A stretch of DNA of 63,084 nucleotides from Candidatus Omnitrophota bacterium. GTDB lineage: Bacteria; Hinthialibacterota; Hinthialibacteria; Hinthialibacterales; Hinthialibacteraceae. The number at the start of each line of letters is the position of its first letter. The first letter of the stretch is position 1. Positions 44,024 through 53,007 of this stretch are shown here, piece by piece. A program made the position numbers and the translations under genes. The DNA lies in NCBI GenBank assembly GCA_016934335.1, contig JAFGTC010000244.1, forward strand, positions 1 to 63,084, given 5' to 3'. Below the pieces are notes generated by a model that had not been told where the DNA came from, made no database searches, and saw only the letters and a list, made by a program, of their open reading frames with translations.

Positions 44024-45175
44024 TTAATCCGAAGCGGTCGGCTGACTGCTGAACGGGAACATCGCTTCCGGCATCGTCGATAAGTTTTCTTCAAAAATTT
44101 TTAACTGGTAATGATCTTTTAACGCCCGCCGCCATTCTTCCATTTTCTCGTGAACGTACATATTAGGCAGCATTTTTTGCACTGAGGGGGAATCAAAAGG
44201 CGTAACAAAAGAGTCGATGGAATTGATGACTAAAAAGAATCCAAACGAATCTTCTTCGACGCGAACGACATCGGAGAGATCGCCCGGCTTTCTTTTCTCT
44301 ACAATTTCATTTTTAAATTCCGGCGAAAAATTCTCCCAGCCTTCCCCCCGATGATAGAGATTCATATACCCGTAGTTGTATTTTCCCGTAAAATGATCGG
44401 AATGCTGATACGCGCAATCCTGAATCACTTTCCGCTTTTCCTCCAATTTAGATAATCCCTGCATCTTATCCCGGACTTCCGCCTGCAGTTTTTCCGCCAG
44501 GGCCTTGGCTTGACTCAAGGTCCGATTTTCATTCGCCTCGATGATCACCCAGTTGATGTCCGTACGGGCGGGCGGGGTGAACCGATCAGCGATATGCTCT
44601 TCATAAAAAGCCCGCAATGAGTCCGAATTAACCGTCTCGCTGATGCGCTCCTGTTGATCTTCCACGCAGCGCCGGCCTAAATGAATGTTGGTCAACACTG
44701 CGATAAAGTCGTTTTCGGTTTGGCCGGCTTTCTGCAATTCATCTTGGTACTCTTCTTCGGTATTGAACTTCCCCCGCGCCTCTTTCAAAATCTGTTCTTT
44801 TTGCACATCTGAAAGTTGCAAGTCTCTCGCATGCGCTTCTTGAATTAACAAGTAGTTTTCCACCAGCGTGTCCAATGTCGAACGACGTTTTTGAAGAAGC
44901 GTCTCTTTCAGTTTGACTTCGTCCGTCACAAACCGGACGAACTCCGCCAAGCCCGGCCCGATGATATTATCGATTTGGGCCAGCGTGATCTTCCCTCCGT
45001 TCCATTGCGCCGCCAGCAAATTATTTCCCGGCGCGAAGGGCGTCTGTTGAGAGATCGCAACGGCCGTTGGGGTTGTCTGAGCCTCCTCCGCAGCCTGTTC
45101 TTTGGATCCGCCGCAAGCGGATAAAAAAATCATGAATAAGGCTATCGCCGATGCTGCGCCGTTATGCAATTTCAT
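44024..45175 (-). CDS. SurA-like peptidyl-prolyl isomerase/chaperone, predicted lipoprotein
   Basis: Envelope protein of 383 aa. The signal peptide ends in a lipobox, FLSAC (Cys21), followed by GGSKEQ, so the mature form is lipid-anchored. The N-terminal helical part (about 60-165) resembles SurA/PrsA N-domains (LLQKRRSTLDTLVENYLLIQEA, LSDVQKEQILKEARGKF). A parvulin-like region follows at about 200-330 (PARTDINWVIIEANENRTLS, DHFTGKYNYGYMN). The core isomerase residues are not clear, so it may be a chaperone without activity. GAGG lies five bases before the ATG. Similar lipoproteins (EpsD-like) accompany exopolysaccharide and secretion clusters, which fits the Wzz neighbour. Confidence 0.75.
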   Translation of the reverse strand: MKLHNGAASAIALFMIFLSACGGSKEQAAEEAQTTPTAVAISQQTPFAPGNNLLAAQWNGGKITLAQIDNIIGPGLAEFVRFVTDEVKLKETLLQKRRSTLDTLVENYLLIQEAHARDLQLSDVQKEQILKEARGKFNTEEEYQDELQKAGQTENDFIAVLTNIHLGRRCVEDQQERISETVNSDSLRAFYEEHIADRFTPPARTDINWVIIEANENRTLSQAKALAEKLQAEVRDKMQGLSKLEEKRKVIQDCAYQHSDHFTGKYNYGYMNLYHRGEGWENFSPEFKNEIVEKRKPGDLSDVVRVEEDSFGFFLVINSIDSFVTPFDSPSVQKMLPNMYVHEKMEEWRRALKDHYQLKIFEENLSTMPEAMFPFSSQPTASD

Positions 45176-45317
45176 GCGTCCTCTCCAGTAGGGTCAACAA
45201 TCCAAACACGAATTGATCCGGAACAAACCTGAAATGCAGTTTATAACCGGCCCTGAAAAACAAAATTATTACGTCTACTTGAAACAGAGGGGTTAAGATC
45301 GCACTATTTTCCCCGTT

Positions 45318-46244
45318 CTATTGCGTCTGCTCTTCTGTTTGAACTCGCGAACCGGGGGCCGTCTGCCCGTTCTGATCGGTGAACAACTCCTCAAAAGCAG
45401 GCATGGGTCGATCCGGGAAAAACGTCTGCCAATACTTGATGTAGTTTTCCTTCTGCTGCTCAGTATAGGGGAACGTGGTGGTATTCTGTTTGGCTTCCTT
45501 CTGGAATTGGCTTCCATACCGCTTGAAATATTCCTGCAGCCCGCGCTGTTTCTCCTCCGGCGTCACTCGCTTGGGATTCTGCGCTCCATAAGGCGGCTCA
45601 TACATCGCGCTGTAGGCTTTGAATTTATCCCCATACCGGCGCATGTAATACTCGTAGGCTTTTTCCTGCTCCTCGACGGTCAATGGCCGCATCTGCTGTT
45701 TTACTTCCTGGAAAAACGCCGGCTCCTCGACGCGCCGGAGCGTGAACGATTCATCCCCCAGACTCAGTTTGCACGAATCATCGGTCAACTGAACCACTTT
45801 AATGCCATTCTCTAATTCTTTTCCTTCAAATACGCCCAATAATTCTTTTTCCCGCGTTTTCCGGATCGTGCCTGTCTTCTGCGATCCGATTTGCGAAAAA
45901 TCCTCATAAATCCAATCGTCAATCAAGGCCAGCAATCGATTGAGATTGCTCCGATCGTTGGGCGATTGTTGGGGAGAAGCCGGATTTACAGGCTGGACGG
46001 CGGTAGGCGCCGCCGCAGCATTTTCTTCGGATGGCGGCGCAGCGGGCTGCTCGGTTGGAAGCGGAAACGAATCAAGAATCGCATCAGTCGCCGGTTCGTT
46101 CTGCAAAACCGGCAGCGGCCGCTTGACCGCATCGATTCGGGAAACGGAAATATCCGATTTTTGCGGCGTCGGCGCCTGCATCATCGCAAACAATACGACG
46201 CCTACCACGACAAAACAGGTGAAGAGCAACAGAAACGCACGCAT
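45318..46244 (-). CDS. Unknown envelope protein with GspC-like layout and three Tyr-rich repeats
   Basis: No family recognised with confidence; 308 aa. Residues 1-22 are a membrane anchor, and 25-100 a Pro/Ala/Gln-rich linker. Residues about 118-172 form a small beta domain (KTGTIRKTREKELLGVFEGK, GIKVVQLTDDSCKLSLGDE). This order recalls the inner-membrane GspC/PilP clamp proteins of type II secretion or type IV pili. Residues 188-282 hold three copies of a helical repeat with Thr-x-Glu-Glu/Gln-Gln/Lys near the front and Tyr-x-x-Tyr-Tyr-x-x-Arg-Tyr-Gly behind. It lies between the giant secreted protein and the SurA-like gene on the same strand, suggesting a shared envelope or secretion role. 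Confidence 0.6.
   Translation of the reverse strand: MRAFLLLFTCFVVVGVVLFAMMQAPTPQKSDISVSRIDAVKRPLPVLQNEPATDAILDSFPLPTEQPAAPPSEENAAAAPTAVQPVNPASPQQSPNDRSNLNRLLALIDDWIYEDFSQIGSQKTGTIRKTREKELLGVFEGKELENGIKVVQLTDDSCKLSLGDESFTLRRVEEPAFFQEVKQQMRPLTVEEQEKAYEYYMRRYGDKFKAYSAMYEPPYGAQNPKRVTPEEKQRGLQEYFKRYGSQFQKEAKQNTTTFPYTEQQKENYIKYWQTFFPDRPMPAFEELFTDQNGQTAPGSRVQTEEQTQ
45399..45683 (-). repeat. Three-copy repeat within the GspC-like protein
   Basis: Copies at residues about 188-211 (LTVEEQEKAYEYYMRRYGD), 227-250 (VTPEEKQRGLQEYFKRYGS) and 260-282 (YTEQQKENYIKYWQTFFPD). The period is 35 to 40 residues. The third copy has lost the Arg-Tyr-Gly. Confidence 0.75.
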
Positions 46245-46533
46245 ATCTTCTATCCAATTCCGGCTGAACGATTCAGCCTGACTGACTAAATATTTTTGGC
46301 CGAAGCGACAAACCTATTATGGCATCCATTCGAATCCTTGGAAATCCCTCTCCCGAATTCTTACAATCAATTTATTCATTTGTTTCGATGAAGCAGCGAC
46401 TCTCAAGATTCTCACAATCCCAAAAAATCATCCTAGCCAAAGACTCTTACAAAAAACGATGGAATCTTTCAATAAGTAACGGCGCCCTCTTGCGAAGGCG
46501 CCGTTGTTTTTTTACCAAGAATAATATTTCCCT
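46245..46533. other. Intergenic region, 289 bases, with plus-strand terminator
   Basis: It holds a perfect 7-base-pair hairpin (46262-46268 with 46272-46278) and a strong terminator read on the plus strand, although both flanking genes are on the minus strand. The plus frame at 46319-46537 runs through the terminator and is not called. A small RNA is possible. Confidence 0.4.
46478..46513 (+). terminator. Strong intrinsic terminator, plus-strand orientation
   Basis: A perfect 9-base-pair stem (46478-46486 with 46497-46505), a 10-base loop, then G and seven T. In the minus direction no T-tract follows, so it does not look like the end of the large gene whose stop lies at 46534. A partial bidirectional role is possible. 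Confidence 0.75.
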
Positions 46534-49500
46534 CTAGAAGCCGGCTGGAAGTACAAACGAATCCTCATAGCGGAAATCGAAGGGAATAAGCGGCGTATCC
46601 ACATCCTCATCAACCAATGCGTCTTCGGGAATCTGGAGAAAGCCGAAATGCTTCCCATCAGCCGTAATGACGAAATAGGCTCGCCCCGCCTGATAGGAAG
46701 ACGTCATCCCCGGAATGGAATCCAACAGCGCATCCTGATCGGGATCGTACGGATTCGCTTTCACGATCGACCGCGTGATATTGGCATCCAAATACGCAAG
46801 AGGATTAATCGCATAGATGTTGGTATTCTCCGGCAGCATCATGATTCCGCCCAAGGGATAACTCGCTTGGAGCGTCTCCGTGTCCGGCATGGTGACGTCG
46901 CCTTCCCCTTGGAAAATGGCCGCCACCGGGCCGCGCTTGGAGAAACTGAATCCGGAAATGTTTTCCACTTCCAAATCATCCAACTGAGAAAGAACATTTT
47001 CCGTCGTCGCGCCGGTCGCATCCACTTCCAGGAACTGAGATTCATTCAGCGAAATCGGGATGCGCAAATCCATGCTCGTCAATCGAACCGATCCGTCGCT
47101 TTCCCGGCTGAATTCAAAATCAACCGTATCGAATTCCGTCATGTAGATGATGCTTCCCGGATACACCGTATATTCGAAGGCCGGCGGCATAGCGTTCCGA
47201 GTCAGATAAGGCTCCCGGAAGATGGCCATTATATTATACGGCTCCAGGATATTCTTTTCATTGACATCCAGGAACACTTGAATCGGATCATCGACGCCTT
47301 GCTTTCTGGGAACATAGGACGCCAAACGTCTGTTTTCCGTCAGCCCCAGCACAATACTATAATCTTCATATTCGAATTCTTCTTGATCGATATATTCAGT
47401 CATATATCGCCCGTAATTGCGAATCTCATACAGATCCACCAACCATCCGCGGCCATCCGACACTTCGCGGAACGTGATCGTCTGATCGAAGGTGATCTGC
47501 GGGTCGACAAACAACTGCTCGCCGAACGTTTCTCCCGTGATCGAACTCGAGTCGACATCCGGCATGTAATAAAAGATTTGAGGATAGAATAGAGATATAT
47601 CCATTACCACCCTGGCGACGATGGTATCGCCTTGGTTGGTGATCGTGAAGCCGTTCGTCGCCAATTTATTTTGCGCATAATCCTGCACTTCATAAAATCG
47701 GAAGAACGAAGTCAGACTTCTCTGCAGCGCCGCAGCGTCCGCTCCAGTGCGATCTTTATAGTTGGGTGAAACCAGCGCCATGATGCGCGCGACGCTCTCA
47801 TCCGAAAACGCACTGATGATCTCGCGAACGCTCTCCACCGCGGATTGCAGATTGATGGAGGTGGTTTCCACATCCACGATTCGGTCGTCATCCAATCCGG
47901 GATCGTCGGAGAAGATCATGCGATCCACCGGAGCGTCTATTTCTTGACCCGCGGTCAGGTAAATGGGCTGCCCGCCGCCTTCCATCAACATGACGACGTC
48001 ATCCGTATCGGGGAACAGTTTCACTTGCCGTACGGCGCCGGGGCTGATTTCGCTCTGGGGCGTCAGCGACTCCAATTTCTGTTTGACGCTGCCGTCCGAT
48101 CCGAAGACTTTGATGTTTCCATTCGCATCCGTGATGACGACATTCGTCACTGCGCCGCCGCGAACCCGCAATTCAATGTCCCGGTATAGATCGTCTTCCA
48201 CAAGGTTGCTCCAACTTGGAACCGACGCATCGCCCACCGCCGACAGAATGCCATTGCCCGTCAAGAAGTACATCTGCTTCCCATTGGGGCCCAATTCCAT
48301 GTCGCGGTACAGATCGATGCCCACAGGAGACGGGCGAAGATTCACATTGGCGTTCCCGAGGAACAGCATGTCGCCGTCTCCATCGAGAACATAGATCGCG
48401 CCGTTGACAAAGTCGACTTCCACGTCGCGGGCTTTCTCGATTGCAATCTGGGCTTCCGTCGGATCGACGATCAACTCACCGCCGGCCAGACCGTTCCGAT
48501 AAAACTTTGTCTGCCCTTCGGGGAAGGAGAAAGAGCCGTCCGGTTCGAGGTATCGCGAGAAGATGGCGCCCAGATCGCCTCCGCCGATCACCTGCCCATC
48601 CGCCTGAACGGCGATCTGCCCGGAGAAGGTCGGCGTGACTTCCATATCCACCACATCGGTGGTCGAGATGATTCGCGTAAAGATCGGCGCATCGCCTAAA
48701 CTATAAATCTGGCCGTCGCTCTTCAGTTTGATATAGTCGAGCGGATTATCCAGATCGCCCGTAACAACGCGTCCGGAAGATCCTCCGTCGCCGCCGTCGC
48801 CGCCCGCATCGCCGGCGCTGGTAATCGTGCTGATCGGACCGTCGGCGTACACATACACGGGCGAGTTCACGCCGTCGTCCACCCGCGCATAAACGTAATA
48901 TTGCAAGGTCGGATCGAAATCACTAATGTCTTCCAGCAAGTTAATGCGGAACATCGAAGCAAAGCCTTCCCGCAATAGGGCGCCGGGTATGAACTGGCCG
49001 TCGAAATTCAAACTGTCCGTATCGACATACAACTGAATTTCCGCCACATTGTCGGGATCATCCGCCGTGAAGGTAATGTCATACTCAAATTTATCATCCG
49101 CCACGTTCAATCCCGAATTGGGCGTGATAAACGTCAAAGTCGGCGGAACATTCGTGCTTTGAACGAAGATTTCCGAGGTCGTGATCTGATTTTTACTGAT
49201 GCCGGGGAAGCGATCCTCGGTCATGGAGTAATTGGTCTCCAAGAATGAATAATAACTAATCCCGCCTTCCGGCCGAGCCACATTCGTAACCTCGCCCGTA
49301 TCGACATCGGTAACGGCTAACACCGCATTGCGCTGACCGCTTCGAATGCGAACGCGGAACGACTCGCCCACCACCGCATCCGGCGAAGAGCGCAGCACAA
49401 CATAGAAATCGTTGCCGCTCAACGGGCCGAAGTTTTCATCGGGGATCTGCAGCAAGTATGTATAGTTTGTATCATACGTTGGCGTCTCCAGGAACGAATC

Positions 49501-52500
49501 GATGTTCAACGCCGAATAAGGATCGGTAATGCTGATTTCCTGCGGATCGGGTGCGTCCGGATATTCCGGTTCGGTCGGCTCTTCCTGCTCCGCCGCATCC
49601 GCTTCCGCATCGGCCACCGCCTCATTGTAGTCTTCAATCGTGGTCCGCGCCTGATCATAGGCGTCAGACAACGTTGTGACGATGCCGTTAACATAGTCAC
49701 TGATGGCGTTGTAATCGGCCAGTTCGATGTCGAAGCCGAACTGATGATAGGGCAAATTCGCAAGGCTGTCGCCTTCAGGATCGGAGGCCGTCGCATTTTC
49801 AGCGCTGCCGACTTGGACCACCATCGGCGTCCAGCCGACGCGAACAAAGCCTTTAGCCGGGTTGGGGACGCGCAGGCCATAGTTCAATGAAAGCGCAAAC
49901 GAGCGGCGCACATCCCCGTCCGGATCCGCCATCACGCCTATGCTGTCATCCCCTTCCGAGGTAAGCGTAATCATCCAAATAATTTCTCCGGTGTCCGCCG
50001 TTTCGATAAACAGATCTTCCGGATAGTAGGGGAATTCGGCGAAATCGCCGCCGCGGCCCCGGAACATAGGAATCAACTCGACCAGACCGGTGCGCGGCTC
50101 TAACCAGGCAAGCATGCCCTGATTATAGGTCGACGCAATATTGAAGAATCGGGATGGATAAATCATCGACCGCGACACGCTGTATTGACTCATGTTCAAA
50201 ACGCGCATATCCAATTCCGCGAAATAACTTCCCTCACTGATGCTCAAAGGCAATACGCCGCCGTCCACCAACTCCAACGGATCATCCGCCGGCTGAATGG
50301 CGTCGATGTAATCTTGGAATTTCGTCTGGCTGTTGGGCTCGAACACATACGCGCCGCTTACAGCGCCGAACCGATCCAAATCGGCGGGCAGATAATGATC
50401 CATCGAATCGAAGACTCCATTGATGCCCGCCGGATTGCCGTCGCCTATATCTTCATCGATCAAGCCGTCTCCGTCATCGTCTTGAAGGTTATACCATTCT
50501 TCATCGATCAATCCGTCGCCGTCATCATCCATTCCATTGCCGGTGGATGTGTCATCATCGTAATAAATCGCAATGGAATGAGAGGAGACAATGCGGTTGA
50601 ATTCAACGCTGATGCCCACATCCAAGGGAATGGCGCTCAGCAATAAAGGATTGAAAGTTGTACTCCGCAAACCAGGGATAAAATCGATCTGCATCTCGCC
50701 AAAGACGGAGCTTTCAGTGAAAAATGTATCGAAGACATCGTATTGAATGGTCTCATGGTTGTTCACAAGCAAAGGATTTTGACCGAAATCCTGCGCATCG
50801 ATGCCGATGACCGCCTTGGGCGGCGAACTCTGCGTGCTGTCATAGAGGATATTGTTGTTGCTTGCCAATTCGCCTTCGCCGGGCTGGGTCAAATCTTGAT
50901 AAATAAAACGCGGCCGAGGACGCCCGATAACCGCATAGGTCTGAGATGTATTCTGGCGGCCGTATCCGACGCTCGAAACGGATTCCAACGACTCGACATT
51001 CTCCAGATTCCCTTTGGTAAAATCGCTGACATTGGTCCCGATTACAATATCTTTAGGCTGAATAAAGGGAATTATAGTGTCCAGACTGCGGAGATTGTCG
51101 CTTGTGCGCACGGCGATGTAGATATCCGATCCGACGTTCGCTCCCGTGCGCGAAGACGGCGCCTGCAAATTGCTGATGGCGTTGCTTTTCGCCACCGGCA
51201 ATACAACGGTGAATCCCTGAACAAGATTGTAATCGAAAAGATCCTGTGAATTGGTTCGGCCGTTGCCTTCGGTGTATTCAAATAAATAGCGAATCTGTCC
51301 TTCCGTCAGCCCCATATAAGGCCGCAGGACGTTTATCATCAGATCGAAGAAATAACAATCCGGATCCTCGGTGCATTCCAGCGATCCATACGGCGCGCGC
51401 GGCTCTTCGGACGCCTCCGGCAGTTCGGCGACGCCCAGAAGCGCCGTCCCCAGATTGTCATCCCCATACAACCAGGGGATCACATCCTTGCCGATGTCTC
51501 CGCCGACCGACGCCGGCAGCATCCGACGCATCAGGGCGTTCAGCGGCGAGGAGGGATCAGCCGCCGCTTCGGGACTGACTTCAAAAGTTTCCACGCCGAA
51601 TTGATTCGGATCCAGATTAATTAGCTGGTCGACGCCGGCGTCATACTGCCCCGCTGTTCCGCCGAGTTCGCGATAGAGAAAAACGCCGCCTTCGGAATCA
51701 GCCTGAATTGCCCTGAATATATCCTGCGTCACCACGCGCGGAGTCAATCCATACGCCCCGGGCTCGCGCGGTCCATACGATACATAACTGGTGTAATGAT
51801 TTTGATTGTCCGCTCCCAGAACAAACGCCATCCGCGGGAAGCCGAACATATCCAACGGCATGGTCAGCGGCATAACCGTCTCCCCGTCTCCCGGCGCGAT
51901 CGTCGTCAAAGGCTCTCCCGTCTCCATATCGAACGGCGAGTTATAAAACCAAGGGCTGTAGAAAAATGTCGGATTGAAGTAAAAGCCGACTTGCTCCATC
52001 AAACCCATTTGGCCGGAAGCCATCATCCCGGCCATGCTCGTACCCTGTTGAGAAAGATTTTCGATCAAGCGAGCGATCGATCCCAAATTCAAGCCCAGAA
52101 AATTAACTCGCACTTCTTCCAGAAAATAACCGACATCCTCGCGCCCGACAAAATCAATGCCCAACGCTGTTTTGGGCTCCGAACTGGCGGCGATTCGGTT
52201 GTTATTCTCCACTTCGGAGATCATGTTGACAATTTGAACGATGTCTCCTTCAAAAATGGACGGCACGGTGAATTCAGGATTCAGATCGGCGAAATAGTCG
52301 CTCGGAAAGCGCTCATCGTACAAAGTATCCTTGGGAAGCGGCGATCCGCCGCCCACAAATCCCGTTTGTCTGATTTTGATGCCGTTCGCGGGGATATAGG
52401 CTTCAAACAGATCCCCTTGCATTAAATTCAAACTGGTTCGCACGACTACATAGAAATCCGCAAACTGATCCTTGAAAAACGGCAACTGTACGTTCTGACT

Positions 52501-53007
52501 GCCCGGTATCGGCTTGAATGTAATCGTATACCGCCCCGGCACAACCGGATCGGGAGTTACAATCGGCTTCTCCAGCAAATCGATGGGGAGATCCTTGCTC
52601 TGATCGTCCACCGAATAATTAAATCCCCGCTTGGATTCACTTTCCTTGTATAAAGCAATGCCGCTGTTGATCGCCGACGTGGTTAGCGGCAGAAAATCCT
52701 CGGTTATATCGATCGAATCCCCGCCTTCCGTCAAATCTTCAATAGCGATCGTCAATTGCGATAATTCCTGAATTCGGATGGTCGGCATTGTATTCGGCTC
52801 ATTGAATGGATAAACCGACAATGGAAAACTTAAAACCGCCGTACGGTTGGATAAAGGAGGAATTCCCTGCGGGATGAATTCCTCGACTTGTTCTTCATCT
52901 TCATCGCTTTGCGCCCACACAGGACTTGTCATTGCCGGAATTATCAGCGCAACGCTGAGAAAGGCAACAAGAAGATTCAATGACAACTTCAGATCGAATC
53001 GGTTCAT
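46534..53007 (-). CDS. Giant secreted protein, 2157 aa, unknown function
   Basis: Not assignable to one family. A signal peptide (ends VWAQ, about residue 33) exports it. Three copies of a beta module with the core DFYVVVRTS / DIYIAVRTS / DFYVVLRSS lie near residues 185, 625 and 1195. Residues about 820-860 hold two Ca-binding DDDGDGLIDE motifs of the dockerin/thrombospondin-3 kind. An Ala/Glu-rich helical segment follows near 1115-1150. A Gly-rich hinge (GGDGGDGGSSG, about 1415) precedes a propeller-like region (KSDGQIYSLGDAP, LDGDGDMLFLGNANV, ANGNIKVFGSDG). The C-terminal 450 residues are beta-rich. No anchor or sorting signal is seen at the end. ATG 53007 has GAGGAG before it. Likely surface or extracellular, possibly with the three downstream envelope genes. 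Confidence 0.75.
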   Translation of the reverse strand: MNRFDLKLSLNLLVAFLSVALIIPAMTSPVWAQSDEDEEQVEEFIPQGIPPLSNRTAVLSFPLSVYPFNEPNTMPTIRIQELSQLTIAIEDLTEGGDSIDITEDFLPLTTSAINSGIALYKESESKRGFNYSVDDQSKDLPIDLLEKPIVTPDPVVPGRYTITFKPIPGSQNVQLPFFKDQFADFYVVVRTSLNLMQGDLFEAYIPANGIKIRQTGFVGGGSPLPKDTLYDERFPSDYFADLNPEFTVPSIFEGDIVQIVNMISEVENNNRIAASSEPKTALGIDFVGREDVGYFLEEVRVNFLGLNLGSIARLIENLSQQGTSMAGMMASGQMGLMEQVGFYFNPTFFYSPWFYNSPFDMETGEPLTTIAPGDGETVMPLTMPLDMFGFPRMAFVLGADNQNHYTSYVSYGPREPGAYGLTPRVVTQDIFRAIQADSEGGVFLYRELGGTAGQYDAGVDQLINLDPNQFGVETFEVSPEAAADPSSPLNALMRRMLPASVGGDIGKDVIPWLYGDDNLGTALLGVAELPEASEEPRAPYGSLECTEDPDCYFFDLMINVLRPYMGLTEGQIRYLFEYTEGNGRTNSQDLFDYNLVQGFTVVLPVAKSNAISNLQAPSSRTGANVGSDIYIAVRTSDNLRSLDTIIPFIQPKDIVIGTNVSDFTKGNLENVESLESVSSVGYGRQNTSQTYAVIGRPRPRFIYQDLTQPGEGELASNNNILYDSTQSSPPKAVIGIDAQDFGQNPLLVNNHETIQYDVFDTFFTESSVFGEMQIDFIPGLRSTTFNPLLLSAIPLDVGISVEFNRIVSSHSIAIYYDDDTSTGNGMDDDGDGLIDEEWYNLQDDDGDGLIDEDIGDGNPAGINGVFDSMDHYLPADLDRFGAVSGAYVFEPNSQTKFQDYIDAIQPADDPLELVDGGVLPLSISEGSYFAELDMRVLNMSQYSVSRSMIYPSRFFNIASTYNQGMLAWLEPRTGLVELIPMFRGRGGDFAEFPYYPEDLFIETADTGEIIWMITLTSEGDDSIGVMADPDGDVRRSFALSLNYGLRVPNPAKGFVRVGWTPMVVQVGSAENATASDPEGDSLANLPYHQFGFDIELADYNAISDYVNGIVTTLSDAYDQARTTIEDYNEAVADAEADAAEQEEPTEPEYPDAPDPQEISITDPYSALNIDSFLETPTYDTNYTYLLQIPDENFGPLSGNDFYVVLRSSPDAVVGESFRVRIRSGQRNAVLAVTDVDTGEVTNVARPEGGISYYSFLETNYSMTEDRFPGISKNQITTSEIFVQSTNVPPTLTFITPNSGLNVADDKFEYDITFTADDPDNVAEIQLYVDTDSLNFDGQFIPGALLREGFASMFRINLLEDISDFDPTLQYYVYARVDDGVNSPVYVYADGPISTITSAGDAGGDGGDGGSSGRVVTGDLDNPLDYIKLKSDGQIYSLGDAPIFTRIISTTDVVDMEVTPTFSGQIAVQADGQVIGGGDLGAIFSRYLEPDGSFSFPEGQTKFYRNGLAGGELIVDPTEAQIAIEKARDVEVDFVNGAIYVLDGDGDMLFLGNANVNLRPSPVGIDLYRDMELGPNGKQMYFLTGNGILSAVGDASVPSWSNLVEDDLYRDIELRVRGGAVTNVVITDANGNIKVFGSDGSVKQKLESLTPQSEISPGAVRQVKLFPDTDDVVMLMEGGGQPIYLTAGQEIDAPVDRMIFSDDPGLDDDRIVDVETTSINLQSAVESVREIISAFSDESVARIMALVSPNYKDRTGADAAALQRSLTSFFRFYEVQDYAQNKLATNGFTITNQGDTIVARVVMDISLFYPQIFYYMPDVDSSSITGETFGEQLFVDPQITFDQTITFREVSDGRGWLVDLYEIRNYGRYMTEYIDQEEFEYEDYSIVLGLTENRRLASYVPRKQGVDDPIQVFLDVNEKNILEPYNIMAIFREPYLTRNAMPPAFEYTVYPGSIIYMTEFDTVDFEFSRESDGSVRLTSMDLRIPISLNESQFLEVDATGATTENVLSQLDDLEVENISGFSFSKRGPVAAIFQGEGDVTMPDTETLQASYPLGGIMMLPENTNIYAINPLAYLDANITRSIVKANPYDPDQDALLDSIPGMTSSYQAGRAYFVITADGKHFGFLQIPEDALVDEDVDTPLIPFDFRYEDSFVLPAGF
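50450..50540 (-). repeat. Duplicated calcium-binding motif in giant protein
   Basis: Two direct repeats, each encoding DDDGDGLIDE, 13 codons apart. The Asp pattern (positions 1, 3, 5, then acidic 12 spacing) fits EF-hand-like calcium loops found in secreted proteins. Confidence 0.7.

Noticed and set aside
46319-46537. 72-codon plus frame
   Set aside because: It reads through a strong terminator with seven T and into the stop region of the next gene; no family text.
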